Shown here piece after piece: positions 24,331-33,948 of a DNA stretch of 45,152 nucleotides. A program made the position numbers and the translations under genes. Numbering within the stretch: the first letter of the stretch is position 1; every line of letters starts with the position of its first letter. The stretch lies in NCBI RefSeq assembly GCF_008107625.1, contig NZ_SDKK01000006.1:122889-168040 (forward strand). The letters are read 5' to 3'. Below the pieces are notes generated by a model. That model did not search any database and was not told where the DNA came from. It saw only the letters and a list, made by a program, of their open reading frames with translations. Source of the DNA: Zoogloea oleivorans (GTDB lineage Bacteria > Pseudomonadota > Gammaproteobacteria > Burkholderiales > Rhodocyclaceae).

Positions 24331-25689
24331 TCAGGGCAGGACGAAGGTGCTCTTTTCGGTAACCCGGGTCGCCGGATCACCGGCGGCCTTGACCACAAAG
24401 GCGATGGGGCTGGCGCCGGATTTGCCGGCATCGGGCGGCGCCACGACGGTGACGCGCACCTCCCGGATGCTCCCCGGCTCGCCGGCGAAGCGGGTGGGGC
24501 CGAGCAGTTCGATGCCGGGCAGGCCGCTCACCGCCACCTCGAAGTCCCGGGGCTCTTCGGCGAGGTTGGCCAGCTTGAGGGTGTAGGCGTTTTCGATGCG
24601 TCCGTCGCTGGCCTCCCGGGCCAGGCTGCCCCGGTCGCGCAGCACATCCACCAGCAGCAGTGACCGCTGGGTCACCGTCCATGCACCCAGGGCGACGAAC
24701 AGGCCCAGCAGGCCCGCATACACCGCCAGCCGTGGCCGGGCGCTGTGCCGGGGCATGCCGGCCAGCTCCTGCTCGGAGGCAAAGCGGATCAGGCTCACTG
24801 GTTTGGCGACCTTGGTCATCACCTCGTCGCAGGCATCCACGCACAGGCCGCAGTTGATGCACTGGTATTGCAGGCCATCGCGAATGTCGATGCCGGTGGG
24901 GCACACCTGCACGCAGATGCCGCAGTCGATGCAGTCGCCGCCACCCTTGCCCTTGCGGGGCTCGCCGCGCTGCACGTCGTAGCTGACGGTGCGCGTGGTG
25001 TTGTCGAACATCACGCCCTGGAAGCGTGAATACGGGCACATGTGCTGGCACACCGCCTCGCGGGCAAAGCCAGCCTGCACGTAGGTGAACAATGCGTAGA
25101 AGATCAGCCAGAAAGCTTCCCACGGCCCCAGGTTCCAGCCGGCCACGGCGGGCAGCAGTTCGCGGATCGGCGTGAAGTAGCCGACAAAGGTGATCGCCGT
25201 CCATGCCGCGATGAGCCCCCACAGCACGTACTTGGTGCCGCGCAGGGCCAGCTTGCGCAGGCTCGGTGGAGACTGGTCGAGCTTGAGGCGGGACAGGTGA
25301 TCGCCCTCCACCTTCGCCTCCACCCACATGAAGATCGCGGTGTAGACCGTCTGCGGGCAGGCGAAACCACAGAACAGGCGCCCGGCCAGGGCGGTGACGA
25401 GAAACAGCCCGGTGGCGGCAAGGATCAGTGCAATCGCCGCCAGCAAGGCATCCTGCGGCCACAACACCAGACCGAACAGGTAGAACTTCTCGTGGACGAT
25501 GTCGAAGTGGACGGCCTGACGGCCACCCCACTGGAGCCAGCAGGCGCCGTAAAAAATGATCTGGGTGAACCAGACCATGGCCCAGCGGATCGTGTTGAAA
25601 CGACCGCGCACCTCGCGGGCGTGGATCTTTCCCTTCTTCCGGTACAGCTCCAGTTTGGCTTCGCGGACTTTGCTGACGGGCTTGTTCAT
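24331..25689 (-). CDS. ccoG: CcoG/FixG/RdxA cytochrome oxidase accessory protein
   Basis: The 452-residue product has the family layout: an amphipathic start, about five membrane helices, Cys motifs CGFACPQTVYTAIF and CQHMCPYSRFQGVMFD, then two [4Fe-4S] clusters (CIDCGICVQVCPTGIDI, CINCGLCVDACDEV) and a C-terminal Ig-like domain. CcoG acts as a copper reductase in assembly of cbb3 oxidase. AGGAGG precedes the ATG. No ccoNOPQ or ccoI genes are in the window. The gene instead lies 25 bp upstream of the sulfite reductase, an unusual pairing that may only reflect chromosomal order. Confidence 0.95.
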   Translation of the reverse strand: MNKPVSKVREAKLELYRKKGKIHAREVRGRFNTIRWAMVWFTQIIFYGACWLQWGGRQAVHFDIVHEKFYLFGLVLWPQDALLAAIALILAATGLFLVTALAGRLFCGFACPQTVYTAIFMWVEAKVEGDHLSRLKLDQSPPSLRKLALRGTKYVLWGLIAAWTAITFVGYFTPIRELLPAVAGWNLGPWEAFWLIFYALFTYVQAGFAREAVCQHMCPYSRFQGVMFDNTTRTVSYDVQRGEPRKGKGGGDCIDCGICVQVCPTGIDIRDGLQYQCINCGLCVDACDEVMTKVAKPVSLIRFASEQELAGMPRHSARPRLAVYAGLLGLFVALGAWTVTQRSLLLVDVLRDRGSLAREASDGRIENAYTLKLANLAEEPRDFEVAVSGLPGIELLGPTRFAGEPGSIREVRVTVVAPPDAGKSGASPIAFVVKAAGDPATRVTEKSTFVLP

Positions 25690-25776
25690 TTGGTGATTCC
25701 TCCTGGGTCAGGAGTAAATCACCCGCAAGATAATGAAAACAGATTCAGATTGTCGTGTTTTGAATGGGCACAGATT

Positions 25777-27195
25777 TCAGGCCTGCAATTGGGTGGCTAC
25801 CAGTCGTCCCAGCGTGGCGACCGCTTCCTGCTGACGGGTCTCAAGCGGGTGGCCGAAGTTGAGGCGAATGCAGTTGCCAAATTCCCGCTTGGCCGAAAAG
25901 ATCGGCCCCGGTGCAATGCTGATGCCTTGCGCCAAAGCCTGCCGGTGCAGCAGCAGGGCATCCACCTTGCGAGGCAGTTCCAGCCACAGGAAATAGCCGC
26001 CCAGCGGGCGAGCCAGCCGGGTACCTTCCGGAAAGTGGGTTTCCACGGCGTCCACCAGCGCCGCCTCCTGGGTGGCCAGAACACGGCGCAGATGACGCAG
26101 GTGGTTTTCGTAGCCACCCTGCTTCAGGTAATCGGCCATGGCGATCTGTACCGGAACGGTCGTCGCCAGGCTGGTGGACAGCTTCTGGCGCTGGATCAGC
26201 CCGGCATAGCGCCCGGCGGCAACCCAGCCGATGCGATAGCCCGGCGCCAGGCATTTGGAAAAGGACGAAACATGCATGACCCGTCCGTTCGGGTCCACCG
26301 CCTTGCTGCACAGGGGCGCCTGCGGGCCGAAGTGCAGCTCCGCGTACACGTCGTCCTCGATCAGCGGCACATCGTGGCGGTCGAGCAACTCGACCAGCGC
26401 CCGCCTGCGCGCATCCGGCACCAGGCTGCCGGTCGGGTTGGCGAAGTTGAGCATGAACAGGCAGGCCTTGATCGGGTGATGGCGCAGCGCGTCCTCCAGG
26501 GCCATCAGGTTGATGCCTTCCCGCGGATGCGTCGGAATCTCGATCACCTTGAGCCCCAGCCGCTCGCTGGCCTGCAGGCCAGCATAGAAGGTCGGCGATT
26601 CAATGGCGATCAGATCGCCCGGCCGGGTCACCGCCTGCAGGCACAGGTTGAGCCCCTCCATGGCGCCGGAGGTGATGACAATCTCCTGGGGTGACACGTT
26701 GGCGCCATGCGCCAGGTAGCGCAGCGACAGCTGGCGGCGCAGCTCGTCGTTGCCCGGCGGCAGGTCGGTGACGGTGGACAGCGGGTCGAGGTGCCGTGCC
26801 GCGGCAGCCAAAAAGCGCCCGAGCTTGTCGAGGGGATACAACCAGGGGCTGGGGAAGCTGGAGCCCAGCGGGACGACAGCCGGATCCTTGACGCTGTCGA
26901 GAATCTCGAAGATGAAATCGCTCACCTCCAGTTGCGTCGAATGCCCCACCGGCCGGGTCATTTCGGGCTCCGGCAAGCGCTGCCCAAGCCGCGCCCGGAC
27001 AAAATAGCCCGACTTCGGTCGCGCCTCGATCAGCCCCCGGCTCTCGAGCAGGTGGTAGGCCTGGGTCACCGTGACCGGTGCAATGCCGTGGATACGGCAA
27101 GTCTGGCGGACGGATGGCAGACGGTCGCCGGGGCGCAGCACCCCATCGGCGATCAGCGCAGCGGTCTTGTCGGCAAGGTCATGGTAGAGCGTCAT
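25777..27195 (-). CDS. MocR-type GntR/aminotransferase-fold transcriptional regulator
   Basis: The 472-residue product fuses a GntR winged helix (about 1-70: GVLRPGDRLPSVRQTCRIHG, TVTQAYHLLESRGLIEARP) to a fold-type I aminotransferase domain (about 95-472). The PLP lysine lies in SSFSKCLAPGYRIGW, with NFANPTGS and the Asp in IEDDVYAEL also conserved. MocR regulators use PLP to sense amino acids or vitamins, usually controlling a neighbour, though none is obvious: the genes on both sides belong to other functions. Its full-length effector domain keeps the key residues, so ligand binding is likely. Ribosome-binding site not clear. Confidence 0.93.
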   Translation of the reverse strand: MTLYHDLADKTAALIADGVLRPGDRLPSVRQTCRIHGIAPVTVTQAYHLLESRGLIEARPKSGYFVRARLGQRLPEPEMTRPVGHSTQLEVSDFIFEILDSVKDPAVVPLGSSFPSPWLYPLDKLGRFLAAAARHLDPLSTVTDLPPGNDELRRQLSLRYLAHGANVSPQEIVITSGAMEGLNLCLQAVTRPGDLIAIESPTFYAGLQASERLGLKVIEIPTHPREGINLMALEDALRHHPIKACLFMLNFANPTGSLVPDARRRALVELLDRHDVPLIEDDVYAELHFGPQAPLCSKAVDPNGRVMHVSSFSKCLAPGYRIGWVAAGRYAGLIQRQKLSTSLATTVPVQIAMADYLKQGGYENHLRHLRRVLATQEAALVDAVETHFPEGTRLARPLGGYFLWLELPRKVDALLLHRQALAQGISIAPGPIFSAKREFGNCIRLNFGHPLETRQQEAVATLGRLVATQLQA

Positions 27196-27317
27196 GGACG
27201 GATGGTAGCAGCCGTCCTGCCGGATGCTTAAGCGTCGCGTACGTCATTCCTGCATACACTCGGCACAGCACCTTGCGGTTATTTGCACGTGATCCAGATT
27301 CATCCGTCAAAGGCTGA

Positions 27318-27360
27318 TGGCGGCCCGGCTCAACCGAACGGTGAATCAGATGGGCCGCCA
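27318..27360. repeat. 9-bp inverted repeat with 25-bp loop
   Basis: TGGCGGCCC at 27318-27326 is the inverse complement of GGGCCGCCA at 27352-27360. It lies between the end of the hybrid kinase gene and the start of the MocR gene, upstream of both promoter and terminator distances of interest. A-rich bases follow on the plus strand, which does not make a terminator in either direction. Confidence 0.5.
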
Positions 27361-27397
27361 AAAAATACCGGGAATCCGGAGGACCTTGGCCGAGCAG

Positions 27398-30300
27398 CTA
27401 CGATCCCAGCAGTTGATGGAGCCGCGACATCAGCGCAGGCAGTTCGCGCGCCAGTTCGGCCAGGGGCAACCGGGCCAGGGCAAGCGCGTTGTCGGCACGG
27501 GCTTTGAGCGGCGCTTCGATCGCCGCAGCAATTTTCTGGATGTGCAACAGCCCAAGGCTGCCGGCACTGCCTTTGAGGGAGTGCGCGGCCCGTTGCGCTT
27601 CGTCCATGTCGGCACAATCCAGGGCGGCCGTGATCCGCTCGGCTTCATCCTGGTGAGTGGCCGCAAAAATGGTAAGCAGCCGCGTGTAAGTGGAAAACTT
27701 GCCGCGAACCCTGGCCAGACCGAAGTCCAGGTCAAGGCCTTCAACCAGCCCAAGCTGCCGGAGCAGTTCTTCCTCCTGGTCGCGGCCGGCCGTCCCGGAT
27801 GGGCTGCCCTCCACGACCGTTGTGCGCCTGGGCATCCAGTGAATCAAGGCCATGAACAGGCTGTCAGGGTCGACCGGTTTGGCGACGTGATCATTCATCC
27901 CCGCATCCAGGCAGGCCCGCCGATCTTCATCGAAGGCATTGGCGGTCATGGCCAGTATCGGGGTGGACGCGCACTGGGGCAGCTGGCGCAGGCGGCGCGT
28001 AGCTTCCAGGCCATCCATCTTGGGCATTTGCACGTCCATCAGGATCAGGTCGTAAGCCGTGTTCGAGGCCTTCCGGAGCGCCTCCAGACCATCATCAGCC
28101 AGGTCGACACGCAGACCGGTTTCCTCCAGCAAGGCCAGCGCGACCTCCTGGTTAACCGGATTGTCCTCGACCAGCAGGATGTAACGGCCACGTAGCGGGG
28201 ACAGGTCGATGACGGCGCTGGTGTCGGCTCTCATCGATCCGTTTCCGGAGAAGATGCCGGCAATGGCGTCGTGCAGCGTGGACGGGGTGAGCGGTTTGCT
28301 CAACTGGGTGGCGATGCCCATGGCGTTCAGTTGCTCGCAGGTCCATTCACTGCTGTAGGCCGTCGCCAGAATGATTTTGGGCGCCGTGCCAAGCGCCAGA
28401 ATATGGCGGCAGGTTTCGATGCCATCCATGCCGGGCATGGCCCAGTCCATCAGTACCAGGTCGAAGGGACGGCCGGCCTGCAGGGCTTCGCGGGTCAAGC
28501 GCAGGGCCTGCTCGCCCGAATCGGCCGTCGCAACCCGCACCGGAAAGGCCCTGAGCATGTCATCCAGAGCCAGGCGGGCATCGGCGTTGTCATCCACCAC
28601 CAGCACCTTGAGGTTCTCGTCCAGTTTCACGCTGGCGCCCGAGGTCTTGGCGCTGGCCGCCCGCTGCAGCGGCAGTTCGAACCAGAAAGTGCTGCCCTGC
28701 CCCACGTTGCTTTCGACGCCGACCCGGCCGCCCATGAGGTCAATAAGGCGCTTGCTGATGGCCAGGCCGAGCCCGGTTCCGCCGAACTTGCGCGTCGTCG
28801 AGGCATCGGCCTGGACGAAGGCCTCGAAAAGGTGGCTGCGCTGCTCCTCGCTCAAGCCGATACCGGTGTCGCTGACTTCGAAACGCACCAACAGGGTTCC
28901 GGCCTCCTCGTTCAGCAGACGGACACGAAAGACCACACTGCCCGCTTCGGTGAACTTGACTGCGTTGCTCGCGAAATTCACCAGCACCTGGCCAAGGCGC
29001 AACTGGTCACCGTGCAAGACTTCGGGAATCGCGGGGTCGATGCGGTTGATGATTTCCAGATTCTTTTCTGCGGCGCGCTCGCCGATCAGATCGTTGAGGC
29101 TGTGAAAGACGCGATCCAGTTCAAAGTCGACGTTTTCAATGGTGAGTTTGCCGGCTTCGATCTTCGAGAAATCGAGAATGTCGTTGATGATGCCCAGCAG
29201 ATGCTTCGCTGCCTGCGAAACCTTGTCCAGCTGATCGATCTGCCGCGGATCGACCGCCGCTCGCCGGATCAAATGGGTCAGCCCGACAATGGCATTCATT
29301 GGTGTGCGGATCTCGTGGCTCATGTTGGCCAGGAAGCTGCTCTTGAAGCGGCTGGCCTCCTCGGCAGCTTCCTTGGCCACCTCAAGCTCCTGGGTACGCC
29401 GGGCGACCAGGTCTTCGAGGTGAATCTGAATGTCCCGCAACTCGTGGGTGCGCTGATCGAACATTTCGGCCAGCTCTTCGAGTTCATCATGGGTCCCCAG
29501 CGGCGCACAGTGCCGCTCCGGACTGCCGTCGGCGGCAGCGACGCGCTGCCTGAGCAGCACGATGGGGCGTGAGATCGTGAAGCCGATCCGGTAGGCGATG
29601 GCGATGGCGACCAGGGTCAGCAAGAGTCCGAGAAACGCCACATCGGCGACGGCGCTGAACGCCGGAGCCAGGAAGTACTGGCGAGGCGCCGAGACTTCAA
29701 GCTGCAGGCCAAGCCCGCCGTCCAGAACCCCCCGATGCTGAGCGGTCAGGGCCTGACGGGCGATCAACAGATCGCTGGCATTGCTGGCCTCATTCTCGAA
29801 GAGCAGTTTGGCGTCGAGGCTCAGGCGATGTCCCAGCAAGGGGTCAGGAGGCAGCACACGCCGGGCCACGGCGCCCAGATCGTAGACCACCACCAGGACC
29901 CCCTGGGTCGTGTTGTAGTAGGTGACCGGAACAAAAACGACCCAGTGGCCCAGCGTCCGATCAATCTGATAGCTGACGACACCGTTGGCAAGGGTGCTGC
30001 GCAGCGCCCCCGAATCGTCGTAGGTGGGCAGGGTTTCGAGGCTGGAATAAACCGCCTTGCCGTCATAGCCCAGCAGCGCCACCGCATACACGTCCCGACC
30101 TTCACGGAAGTTCTTGATGAGGTCGGGCAGATAGGTCTCGCGCCCCTGGCTGTCATTCAGCCCATTGATGACGAACGGATTCCTGACGAGAATCTGGGCA
30201 CTTTCGAGCAGATACTCGATGCGCTGCAGGAGCAGTTGGGCGTCCTGGCGGGCCCGTCCCTCAAGTTCGTGGGTCAGGTTAGTCGTGATCGTCGAATGGA

Positions 30301-30409
30301 GCCGAAAGCCGACGGTGCTTGCCACCGTGACCATCGACAGGGCCACGAACAGGCCAAAAACCCACGTGATGCGGCGCCGGACACTACGGGTGATAAAGGT
30401 GAGTTTCAT
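27398..30409 (-). CDS. hybrid sensor histidine kinase with two receivers and Hpt
   Basis: The 1,003-residue product has two membrane helices (about 13-35 and 252-274) around a Cache-like periplasmic domain, HAMP (about 275-335), a coiled linker, HisKA with His365 in ANMSHEIRTP, and HATPase. Two receivers follow: the first near 605-720 with LMDWAMPGMDG, the second near 740-860 with LMDVQMPKMDG. A C-terminal Hpt has AHSLKGSAGS. All phosphorelay residues are present, so phosphate can pass from His to Asp to His to an external regulator. No output regulator is nearby. It is co-translated (ATGA overlap) with the upstream dual binding protein, which likely presents ligands to it. Confidence 0.95.
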   Translation of the reverse strand: MKLTFITRSVRRRITWVFGLFVALSMVTVASTVGFRLHSTITTNLTHELEGRARQDAQLLLQRIEYLLESAQILVRNPFVINGLNDSQGRETYLPDLIKNFREGRDVYAVALLGYDGKAVYSSLETLPTYDDSGALRSTLANGVVSYQIDRTLGHWVVFVPVTYYNTTQGVLVVVYDLGAVARRVLPPDPLLGHRLSLDAKLLFENEASNASDLLIARQALTAQHRGVLDGGLGLQLEVSAPRQYFLAPAFSAVADVAFLGLLLTLVAIAIAYRIGFTISRPIVLLRQRVAAADGSPERHCAPLGTHDELEELAEMFDQRTHELRDIQIHLEDLVARRTQELEVAKEAAEEASRFKSSFLANMSHEIRTPMNAIVGLTHLIRRAAVDPRQIDQLDKVSQAAKHLLGIINDILDFSKIEAGKLTIENVDFELDRVFHSLNDLIGERAAEKNLEIINRIDPAIPEVLHGDQLRLGQVLVNFASNAVKFTEAGSVVFRVRLLNEEAGTLLVRFEVSDTGIGLSEEQRSHLFEAFVQADASTTRKFGGTGLGLAISKRLIDLMGGRVGVESNVGQGSTFWFELPLQRAASAKTSGASVKLDENLKVLVVDDNADARLALDDMLRAFPVRVATADSGEQALRLTREALQAGRPFDLVLMDWAMPGMDGIETCRHILALGTAPKIILATAYSSEWTCEQLNAMGIATQLSKPLTPSTLHDAIAGIFSGNGSMRADTSAVIDLSPLRGRYILLVEDNPVNQEVALALLEETGLRVDLADDGLEALRKASNTAYDLILMDVQMPKMDGLEATRRLRQLPQCASTPILAMTANAFDEDRRACLDAGMNDHVAKPVDPDSLFMALIHWMPRRTTVVEGSPSGTAGRDQEEELLRQLGLVEGLDLDFGLARVRGKFSTYTRLLTIFAATHQDEAERITAALDCADMDEAQRAAHSLKGSAGSLGLLHIQKIAAAIEAPLKARADNALALARLPLAELARELPALMSRLHQLLGS

Positions 30410-32598
30410 TCGGCAGCAACAATCCTACCGCGGGCGTCGAAACGTGCCAGCCGCAGCTGCGCGCGCTCCAGCGCATCATGACGATCCGCCGTGAAGGGCG
30501 ACTTGTAGTCGCGCAGCACGCCGGAATGAAAACGCAGCGCTTCCAGGGCATTTCGCACCGCAATGCGATCGGCGCTTCCGGCCTGCCTGACCGCCCGGGC
30601 CAGCAGATGGGTCAGGTCATAGGCATGCACGCTGGCAATCAGGGATGGAATCATTTCATCGCCCTGCAGGGAGTAGCGCTCACGGTAACGCTGAACAAAC
30701 TTCCGGAGTCCGGGGTGGGTGTCGGCATCGGCCATCAGGATCGACTGCACGAAACGCAGATCGACACGCTTGAGTGCCACCTGCGTGTTGGTCCAGAAAT
30801 CACCACCGGTCAGCGCCACATGCGCAAAGATGGGCAGCGGCTTTTCCTGCCTGGCCATGGTCTGAACGATCTTCTGGCTTTCGAGCACATTGGCGATCAG
30901 GATCATCGCACCGGCGCGGCCCTCGGCCAGCACATGGACTTTGGTCTCGGTGCCGGCGTCTCCGACATTGAACCATTCGATGTCGACCTGCCCGGCGGGC
31001 AGCTTGTCGATCAGCGGCTTCAATGCGTCGTGATTGCTGCGCCCCCAGGCAGAGCGCTCGAGCAGCACCACAACATGCGGGCTGGCGCGCAAGGCCCGCT
31101 CGAGCAGAAACGGGGCCGCCAGATTGTCCGTGACCGCGATGCGGAAAGTGTAGCTGGGCCGCAGCCCGTGCTCCGTCAGGCTCTGCCCGGTACCCCACGG
31201 AATCAGGAAGGGAATTTTCAGGCGGTGAATGTCCTCGATTTCATCCATGATCACCGCTGTCTGTACCCCGCCGACGACCCCCAGCAGGGATGGCACCGCC
31301 GCGAAGTGCTCAAGGTTCTGTCGTCCGATCTGCGAACTGGTGGCATGGTCGCGACCGATCACCCGCAACGGAACGCCCAACAATCCCCCGCCGGCATTGA
31401 TCTCCTCGACTGCCAACTGCACACCCCGATAGATCGCCCCGCCGCCCTGGGCACTGCGCATGGAAAAGTCGGCATCGACACCCATCACGAGCGGCGAGAC
31501 ACGACGCGAGCCCGGTGCCGCCACCTCCTGCCTGGGATAGCGCAACTCGTCGGTCTTCATCAGCAGGTCGTAGCCGACCTCGAAACCGAACTTGTCGGCC
31601 GTCGGCGCCAGCGCATTCTTGAACTCGAGCCGCTCCTCGGGGGTCAGGGTGTGGATCGTCACGCCGGCAGCGCGGATCGTCTCGATCAAGCGGGCCTCGC
31701 GACGCAAGGTTTCAGCCCGCTCCCAGACCGTCAGCTCCTGTGCTGTACGCTGAATGATCTCGCGCAGATCGGGTGGCAGGGATTCGAACACCGATTTGCT
31801 GACCGAGAAAACGTAGGCCAGGTAAGCGTGATTACTCAGCGTCAGGTGCTTCTGCACCTCATGAAAGCGCATCCCGACAATCGCCACCAGCGGGTTCTCC
31901 TGGCCGTCGACGGCACCGTCGGCCAGCGCCTTGTAGGTCGCATGGAAATCGATTGGAATGGCCTTGGCGCCGAGCTTCTCGAACTGGTCGGCAATGATCC
32001 GGCTTTTCATGGTGCGGATGCGCAGCCTGGCGAAATCCTCCGGATGCCGGATCGGCGTGTTGGCCGTAAATTGCTTGAAGCCATTTTCCCAGAAAGTCAG
32101 GCCGACCAGATCGATGGCGGTCAGCTTGGAGAGCAGCAGGCGTCCGGGCTCGCCGTCGAGCATGGCATACAGCTCTTCACGGCTGGAAAAATAGAACGGC
32201 AGATCGGCGTACTGCATGGCCGGGATGGCGGAGCTGAGCTTGGCGGTCGGGGTCAGCACCAGGTCGAGGGTGCCGTTGCGGGCCATTTCCAGCATCTGGT
32301 CGTCGCTACCCAGTTGCTGGTCGGGAAACACCAGGACTTGCAGCCGGCCTGCGCTCCGCTCCCCGACCTGCTCGGCGAACTTCACGGCGGCGGCGTGCAG
32401 GGCACTGTCCGCCGCGATATTCAGGCCCAGGCGCAACTGGCGGGCTTCGATTACCGGGGAAAGCGCTTTTTCCGATGCCGGGCTGGCAGAAGAAGGCGAT
32501 GGCTGCGCATCTCTGCCGGACCACCAGAGCACGAAAAGCGCACCCAGCACCAACACAACGAATATTGACACCAAGCGAATCGGGTGTTTGTTCATCAC
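30406..32598 (-). CDS. fusion of TRAP (DctP-type) and LivJ-type periplasmic binding proteins
   Basis: The 730-residue product begins with a signal-anchor helix (about 8-26). Residues about 52-345 are a DctP-type TRAP solute receptor: GRLQVLVFPDQQLGSDDQML, the NGTLDLVLTPTA segment, and RLRIRTMKS with the Arg that binds carboxylates in this family. Residues about 375-725 are a type I receptor of the Leu/Ile/Val or amide class: GVQLAVEEINAGGGLLG, IPFLIPWGTG, YTFRIAVTDN. Two unrelated binding folds on one chain is rare. No TRAP or ABC permease is nearby; the overlap with a hybrid kinase gene points to sensing, not uptake. The ATG at 32598 or 32595 is possible; the ribosome-binding site is weak. 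Confidence 0.92.
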   Translation of the reverse strand: MMNKHPIRLVSIFVVLVLGALFVLWWSGRDAQPSPSSASPASEKALSPVIEARQLRLGLNIAADSALHAAAVKFAEQVGERSAGRLQVLVFPDQQLGSDDQMLEMARNGTLDLVLTPTAKLSSAIPAMQYADLPFYFSSREELYAMLDGEPGRLLLSKLTAIDLVGLTFWENGFKQFTANTPIRHPEDFARLRIRTMKSRIIADQFEKLGAKAIPIDFHATYKALADGAVDGQENPLVAIVGMRFHEVQKHLTLSNHAYLAYVFSVSKSVFESLPPDLREIIQRTAQELTVWERAETLRREARLIETIRAAGVTIHTLTPEERLEFKNALAPTADKFGFEVGYDLLMKTDELRYPRQEVAAPGSRRVSPLVMGVDADFSMRSAQGGGAIYRGVQLAVEEINAGGGLLGVPLRVIGRDHATSSQIGRQNLEHFAAVPSLLGVVGGVQTAVIMDEIEDIHRLKIPFLIPWGTGQSLTEHGLRPSYTFRIAVTDNLAAPFLLERALRASPHVVVLLERSAWGRSNHDALKPLIDKLPAGQVDIEWFNVGDAGTETKVHVLAEGRAGAMILIANVLESQKIVQTMARQEKPLPIFAHVALTGGDFWTNTQVALKRVDLRFVQSILMADADTHPGLRKFVQRYRERYSLQGDEMIPSLIASVHAYDLTHLLARAVRQAGSADRIAVRNALEALRFHSGVLRDYKSPFTADRHDALERAQLRLARFDARGRIVAAE

Positions 32599-32670
32599 TT
32601 TTCGTGCTTAGCCCAGACGATTAATCATATACCGTTCAAAAGCGCTACAGCAGCCTTCCCGCCGCACCAA

Positions 32671-32698
32671 ACAAAAACGCCAGCCCGCAGGCTGGCGT
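32671..32698 (-). terminator. intrinsic terminator of the hydratase gene
   Basis: On the minus strand, ACGCCAGCC (32690-32698) pairs with GGCTGGCGT (32677-32685) around a four-base loop and is followed by TTTTTGT. It ends the transcript of the PhaJ-like gene. Confidence 0.85.
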
Positions 32699-32721
32699 CG
32701 CATCGAAGCATCGGGGCAGGC

Positions 32722-33168
32722 TTAGCGGGCCGGCACCATGATGTCGGCTTCGCCTTCGAGCACAACCTTGCCCTTCACCGTACACACGGTGTCAAACTTG
32801 GCCTTGCGCTTCTCGGGGGTCAGTTCCTTGATGGTGCAGCGGGTCACGACGGTGTCGCCGATCTTCACCGGGGCCTTGAACTTGAGGCTCTGGGACAGAT
32901 AGATGCAGCCCGGGCCGGGGAGCTTCATGCCGAACACGGTGGAGATGAAGCTGGCGGACAGCATGCCGTGAGCGATGCGACCACCGAACATGCTGGCGGT
33001 GGCCAGTTCGTCGTTGATGTGCACCGGGTTGAAGTCACCACTCACGCCGGCGAAGGCCAGGATGTCGGCTTCAGTCACGGTCCGTGCATATACCGCGCTC
33101 TGGCCGAGGGTCAGCTCCTCGTACTTGTAGCCATAGAACTCTTCGAAATTTGTGTTCTGCTCGCTCAT
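32722..33168 (-). CDS. phaJ: MaoC/PhaJ-type (R)-specific enoyl-CoA hydratase
   Basis: The 148-residue product is a single hotdog-fold domain with the hydratase-2 motif: AGVSGDFNPVHINDELATAS, Asp and His being the catalytic pair, then GGRIAHGML. PhaJ enzymes hydrate trans-2-enoyl-CoA to (R)-3-hydroxyacyl-CoA, feeding polyhydroxyalkanoate synthesis from fatty-acid oxidation. A related role in other acyl-CoA pathways is possible. The ATG at 33168 follows GGGAAC; a longer frame to 33255 lacks a site and similarity. It is monocistronic between its own terminator and the urease operon. Confidence 0.88.
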   Translation of the reverse strand: MSEQNTNFEEFYGYKYEELTLGQSAVYARTVTEADILAFAGVSGDFNPVHINDELATASMFGGRIAHGMLSASFISTVFGMKLPGPGCIYLSQSLKFKAPVKIGDTVVTRCTIKELTPEKRKAKFDTVCTVKGKVVLEGEADIMVPAR

Positions 33169-33291
33169 AGCTGTTCCCTTTGCGTACTTATTGGAGATGA
33201 TAAAAACGGCGCCCTGGATCCGGAACGCTGCCGGCTTTCGACGCACCGCCAGCATACCCCAAACCCATGACAGCTTTGGTACGCGCAGCGC

Positions 33292-33906
33292 TCAAGCCGG
33301 GGCCAGAAGACCCTGCTTTTCGATGAAGGCGATGATCTCGGCGAGGCCCTGGCCAGTCTTGAGATTACTGAAGATGAAGGGCCGCTCGCCGCGCATCTTT
33401 TTCGAATCACGCGCCATCACTTCGAGAGAGGCGCCGACCATTGGCGCCAGGTCGATCTTGTTGATCACCAGCAGGTCGCTCTTGGTGATGCCAGGCCCGC
33501 CTTTCCGGGGGATCTTGTCGCCAGCCGACACGTCGATCACATAGAGGGTCAGGTCGGACAGCTCCGGCGAGAAGGTCGCCGCCAGGTTGTCGCCGCCGGA
33601 CTCCACGAAGATCAGCTCGACCTTGGGAAACAGGCGGATCAGGCGGTCGACGGCTTCCAGGTTGATCGAGGCGTCCTCGCGAATCGCCGTGTGCGGGCAG
33701 CCACCGGTTTCCACACCGATGATGCGCTCGGGCTCCAGCGCCTCGTTGCGCACCAGAAACTGGGCGTCCTCGGCGGTGTAGATGTCGTTGGTCACCACGC
33801 ACAGATCGTACTTCTCACGCAGGGCCTGGCACAGGGCCAGGGTCAGGGCGGTCTTGCCAGAGCCGACGGGGCCGCCGATACCGACGCGGAGGGGTTGGGC
33901 ATTCAT
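33292..33906 (-). CDS. ureG: urease accessory GTPase UreG
   Basis: The 204-residue product is a complete UreG: P-loop [11 protein letters not shown] (11-21), the metal-binding CPH in [21 protein letters not shown], and the NKID guanine-specificity motif. UreG binds nickel and GTP and, with UreD and UreF, delivers nickel to the urease apoenzyme. It is the last gene of the urea operon, 42 bp after ureF, with no recognisable terminator before the hydratase promoter region. Confidence 0.98.
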   Translation of the reverse strand: MNAQPLRVGIGGPVGSGKTALTLALCQALREKYDLCVVTNDIYTAEDAQFLVRNEALEPERIIGVETGGCPHTAIREDASINLEAVDRLIRLFPKVELIFVESGGDNLAATFSPELSDLTLYVIDVSAGDKIPRKGGPGITKSDLLVINKIDLAPMVGASLEVMARDSKKMRGERPFIFSNLKTGQGLAEIIAFIEKQGLLAPA

Positions 33907-33948
33907 CAGAAATTCCTTGTTGTCGTTGTCTTGCCGGGCCTGCCCCGC

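Noticed and set aside
27318-27360. Terminator of the hybrid kinase or MocR gene
   Set aside because: The inverted repeat is not followed by a T tract in either direction, and its 25-base loop is too long.
30478-32568. 696-codon plus-strand frame opposite the dual binding protein
   Set aside because: It mirrors a gene with two clear domains; its His/Gln-rich composition is that of an antisense shadow. The long plus-strand frames at 5578-7359 and 22728-24362 were rejected for the same reason.
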